Position numbers and translations under genes: made by a program
Shown: positions 13,640 through 14,894 of the stretch, one piece after another
Layout of the letters: each line of letters begins with the position of its first letter
How positions within the stretch are numbered: position 1 is the stretch's first letter
Assembly: GCA_944386315.1 (NCBI GenBank)
Contig: CALXAS010000015.1
Coordinates: 1-14,894 of the forward strand
Direction: 5' to 3'
From: an uncultured Clostridia bacterium
GTDB taxonomy: Bacteria; Bacillota; Clostridia; TANB77; CAG-508
Length of the DNA: 14,894 nucleotides
The notes under the pieces: model-generated
Told to the model about the DNA's origin: nothing
The model's input: the letters and a program-made list of their open reading frames with translations, nothing else
The model's database searches: none

Positions 13640-13676
13640 TAAAAAAATTACTAGACATTTGCCATCTAGTAATTTT
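13640..13676. terminator. Terminator hairpin, copy 2 of the 37-bp direct repeat
   Basis: It has the same 12-bp stem, 9-nt loop and T run as 12933-12969. It starts 4 bp after the stop of the repeat-protein gene on the minus strand and should end that transcript just before the TA promoter. Confidence 0.85.
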
Positions 13677-13680
13677 TATC

Positions 13681-13965
13681 TTACAAAGTAATATCAATTT
13701 TTTGGAACCAAAAATCTTTAATCTGTTTTGCTGTAATTTCTTGGAATAAAAAGTCATGAACATCTTTCCCTGTAATTTCTTGATGCCAGAAATCATGTAC
13801 CTCTTGTAATACTTTTGCTTGTTTTGGTGTCATTTCTACTTTTATTTCTTGGCATAAAAAGTTTTTTATTTTTGTCCAAACACTTACTTCTGCTGGTAAT
13901 GTTTTTCCTTGCTCTACTGGGCTTCCTACTTGTTCTTGTTCTACTTGTACTTTATTTTCCTCCAT
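13681..13965 (-). CDS. Small protein of 13-residue tandem repeats, function unknown
   Basis: I do not recognise this 94-residue protein. Residues 1-29 are polar and low complexity (Gln/Glu/Val-rich). Residues 56-94 are three contiguous 13-residue units, VHDFWHQEITGKD, VHDFLFQEITAKQ and IKDFWFQKIDITL, and a related IKNFLCQEIKVEM begins at 33. The shared pattern is [VI]-[HK]-[DN]-F-aromatic/Leu-x-Q-[EK]-I. At DNA level the repeats are 39 bp each (13684-13800). The spacing suggests a stack of short amphipathic elements with conserved aromatic residues, perhaps binding a membrane, wall or partner surface. There is no signal peptide or membrane segment. A GTG at 13992 extends the frame, but AAGGAGG at 13974-13980 is eight bases before the ATG at 13965. 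It has its own promoter and terminator. Confidence 0.7.
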   Translation of the reverse strand: MEENKVQVEQEQVGSPVEQGKTLPAEVSVWTKIKNFLCQEIKVEMTPKQAKVLQEVHDFWHQEITGKDVHDFLFQEITAKQIKDFWFQKIDITL

Positions 13966-13973
13966 TTTCATTT

Positions 13974-13980
13974 CCTCCTT
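13974..13980 (-). promoter_or_regulatory. Ribosome binding site deciding the repeat-protein start
   Basis: Minus-strand AAGGAGG lies eight bases before the ATG at 13965. The alternative in-frame ATG at 13971 would be only two bases away and the GTG at 13992 lies upstream of it. Confidence 0.75.
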
Positions 13981-14006
13981 CGTTTCCTTCACAAACTCTT
14001 TCTTTC

Positions 14007-14035
14007 TTTATACTACATTTTTTTCTAAAAAGCAA
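14007..14035 (-). promoter_or_regulatory. Sigma-A-like promoter of the repeat-protein gene
   Basis: On the minus strand TTGCTT (14030-14035) and TATAAA (14007-14012) are separated by 17 bp, about 40 bp from the ATG. The TGTAACA cluster ends 15 bp upstream of the -35. Confidence 0.6.
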
Positions 14036-14049
14036 TAGTTTTCCCATTT

Positions 14050-14086
14050 TGTTACAAAAATGTCATATTGTAACATCTCTGTAACA
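14050..14086. promoter_or_regulatory. Cluster of three TGTAACA half-sites, candidate operator
   Basis: TGTTACAA (14050-14057) and TTGTAACA (14068-14075) form an 8-bp perfect inverted repeat. A further TGTAACA at 14080-14086 repeats the second half-site 11 bp on, about one helical turn. The cluster lies between the spoVT stop and the repeat-protein promoter. There is no T run after the hairpin, so an operator is more likely than a terminator. Confidence 0.4.
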
Positions 14087-14089
14087 CTT

Positions 14090-14644
14090 TTACAATTCCA
14101 TTTGTGTGCCTAAAAAGCTAGCAGCTGATTGCACTACTTTTTTCTCTACTTCTGTCATTTTTGTATTAGCATCTTTGGACAATAGAATAACACTTCCAAT
14201 GACATCTCCATCGGAAATAATAGGATAAACGACTTGTGCATTTTTTCTTTTATCCCCATTTTCATTTTGTGTTACTGGAATGGCAACATCGTTATTTTCT
14301 TTACTAATGTACGCTTCTTTATCTTCCATAATTCTTTCTAAATCTTTACTAATACTTTGTTCTAAAAATTCTTTTTTAGAACCTCCTGATACTGCAATAA
14401 CCGTATCTTTATCGGTAATACAAGCAATATGTCCTGTTGTTTTAGCAAGCGTTTCTGCATATTCTGTAGCGAATTCAGAAAGTTCCCCAATTGGCGAATA
14501 TTTCTTTAAAATAACTTGTCCTTCTCTATCTGTAAAAATTTCTAACGGGTCTCCTTCCTTTATTCTCAATGTTTTTCTTATTTCTTTTGGAATCACTATT
14601 CTTCCCAAATCATCTATTCTTCTTACAACTCCTGTTGCTTTCAA
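14090..14644 (-). CDS. spoVT: Stage V sporulation protein T, AbrB-type regulator
   Basis: The 184-residue product is close to Bacillus SpoVT (178). The N-terminal swapped-hairpin AbrB domain reads KATGVVRRIDDLGRIVIPKE, then IRKTLRIKEGDPLEIFTDREG, nearly the family consensus. Residues from about 55 to the end form the GAF-like domain (ACITDKDTVIAVSGGSKKEF, VVYPIISDGDVIGSVILLS). SpoVT is a forespore transcription factor that tunes sigma-G-dependent genes. An in-frame ATG at 14713 would add 23 unrelated residues. The TTG at 14644 has AAGGAGG eight bases upstream and begins MKATG as in other SpoVT proteins, so it is the start. A sigma-G-like promoter is just upstream, inside the region the longer frame would use, which supports the shorter form. 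Confidence 0.93.
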   Translation of the reverse strand: MKATGVVRRIDDLGRIVIPKEIRKTLRIKEGDPLEIFTDREGQVILKKYSPIGELSEFATEYAETLAKTTGHIACITDKDTVIAVSGGSKKEFLEQSISKDLERIMEDKEAYISKENNDVAIPVTQNENGDKRKNAQVVYPIISDGDVIGSVILLSKDANTKMTEVEKKVVQSAASFLGTQMEL

Positions 14645-14652
14645 AATATTTC

Positions 14653-14659
14653 CCTCCTT
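14653..14659 (-). promoter_or_regulatory. Ribosome binding site deciding the spoVT TTG start
   Basis: Minus-strand AAGGAGG with eight-base spacing precedes the TTG at 14644. No comparable site precedes the ATG at 14713. Confidence 0.85.
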
Positions 14660-14682
14660 ATCATAATTTTTTAGTCTACTCT

Positions 14683-14712
14683 TATTATGACAAAAGAGGG
14701 ATTTTTTATACA
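14683..14712 (-). promoter_or_regulatory. Sigma-G-like promoter of spoVT
   Basis: On the minus strand TGTATA (14707-14712), 17 bp and CATAATA (14683-14689) fit the forespore sigma-G pattern (gnATr ... CATnnTA), about 40 bp from the spoVT start. Bacillus spoVT is transcribed by sigma-G, so the match is biologically sensible, though the motif is short. Confidence 0.5.
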
Positions 14713-14715
14713 TTT

Positions 14716-14894
14716 TTATTCTTTACTTGGTAATAATTTTGTTTTATACCTATCTAAAATATTTCCTAATTCGTTAGAAAATTCCTCTATCATTACTAGT
14801 TTGATAGTATTTTCTTTTCCATCAATATAGTCATCAATCACTTGTTTTAATTTTTTGATATTTTTCATTTCTGGCTCTATTTCTCTGGTATATT
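14716..14894 (-). CDS. Unrecognised protein, C-terminal 59 residues (5' end outside window)
   Basis: A minus-strand frame is open from the right edge to a TAA at 14716-14718. The visible tail includes YTREIEPEMKNIKKLKQVID, DGKENTIKLVMIEEFSNELG and ends LLPSKE. It is charged, probably helical, and without membrane segments. It ends about 70 bp before the spoVT start in the same direction. I do not recognise the family. The frame has no internal stop and the codon choice resembles its neighbours, so it is likely real. Confidence 0.6.
   Translation of the reverse strand, partial: YTREIEPEMKNIKKLKQVIDDYIDGKENTIKLVMIEEFSNELGNILDRYKTKLLPSKE

Noticed and set aside
13684..13800. CRISPR array, from the regularly spaced repeats
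   Set aside because: The units are contiguous 39-bp coding repeats without spacers, in frame within a small protein gene; no cas genes are present.
14050..14075. Intrinsic terminator of spoVT
   Set aside because: The 8-bp AT-rich inverted repeat lacks a following T run, so the operator reading was preferred.
14280..14666. Plus-strand 128-codon open frame opposite spoVT
   Set aside because: It is a shadow of the conserved spoVT frame; no ribosome site or family signature.

Overview
The window comes from an AT-rich, low-GC Gram-positive bacterium. It makes endospores, since it carries the end of spoIVA at the left edge and spoVT near the right edge, so a member of the Clostridia is the best guess. 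Strong AGGAGG-type ribosome binding sites, sigma-A-like promoters and several TTG starts fit this. The mix of a SUMF1-fold surface protein, an orphan holin/GH25 pair and a GGGtGRT/NifU-like pair resembles uncultivated gut Clostridia, but that placement is inference.

Left part (1-4657). The 3' end of spoIVA meets a two-gene minus-strand unit (DedA membrane protein, then a membrane-anchored SUMF1-fold protein) across a shared bidirectional terminator. A divergent control region with a REP-like hairpin separates the DedA unit from a plus-strand monofunctional peptidoglycan glycosyltransferase. That gene converges, with overlapping 3' ends, on a minus-strand holin + GH25 lysozyme cassette. No other phage genes accompany the cassette, and it is preceded by a sequence resembling a sigma-K promoter.

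Middle (4658-12598). A minus-strand operon of a NifU-like Fe-S scaffold and a GGGtGRT protein has its own near-consensus promoter and terminator. Upstream of it lies a long minus-strand glycolytic operon: gapA, pgk, a Nudix hydrolase, tpiA, gpmI and a YezG-family (DUF600) protein with a charged, repeat-bearing tail. Together gapA, pgk, tpiA and gpmI cover triose phosphate to 2-phosphoglycerate. The Nudix and YezG genes are passengers of unknown purpose. No regulator such as CggR and no enolase gene is visible in the window.

Right part (12599-14894). Upstream of the gapA promoter lie a 203-bp palindromic element, a 37-bp terminator hairpin, a Phd/YefM-RelE/ParE toxin-antitoxin operon, and a second identical copy of the 37-bp hairpin. 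Next come a small protein built of 13-residue repeats, a cluster of TGTAACA half-sites, spoVT with a sigma-G-like promoter and TTG start, and the 3' end of an unrecognised gene. The most unusual structures in the window are the TA cassette bounded by identical terminators and the large palindrome next to it.
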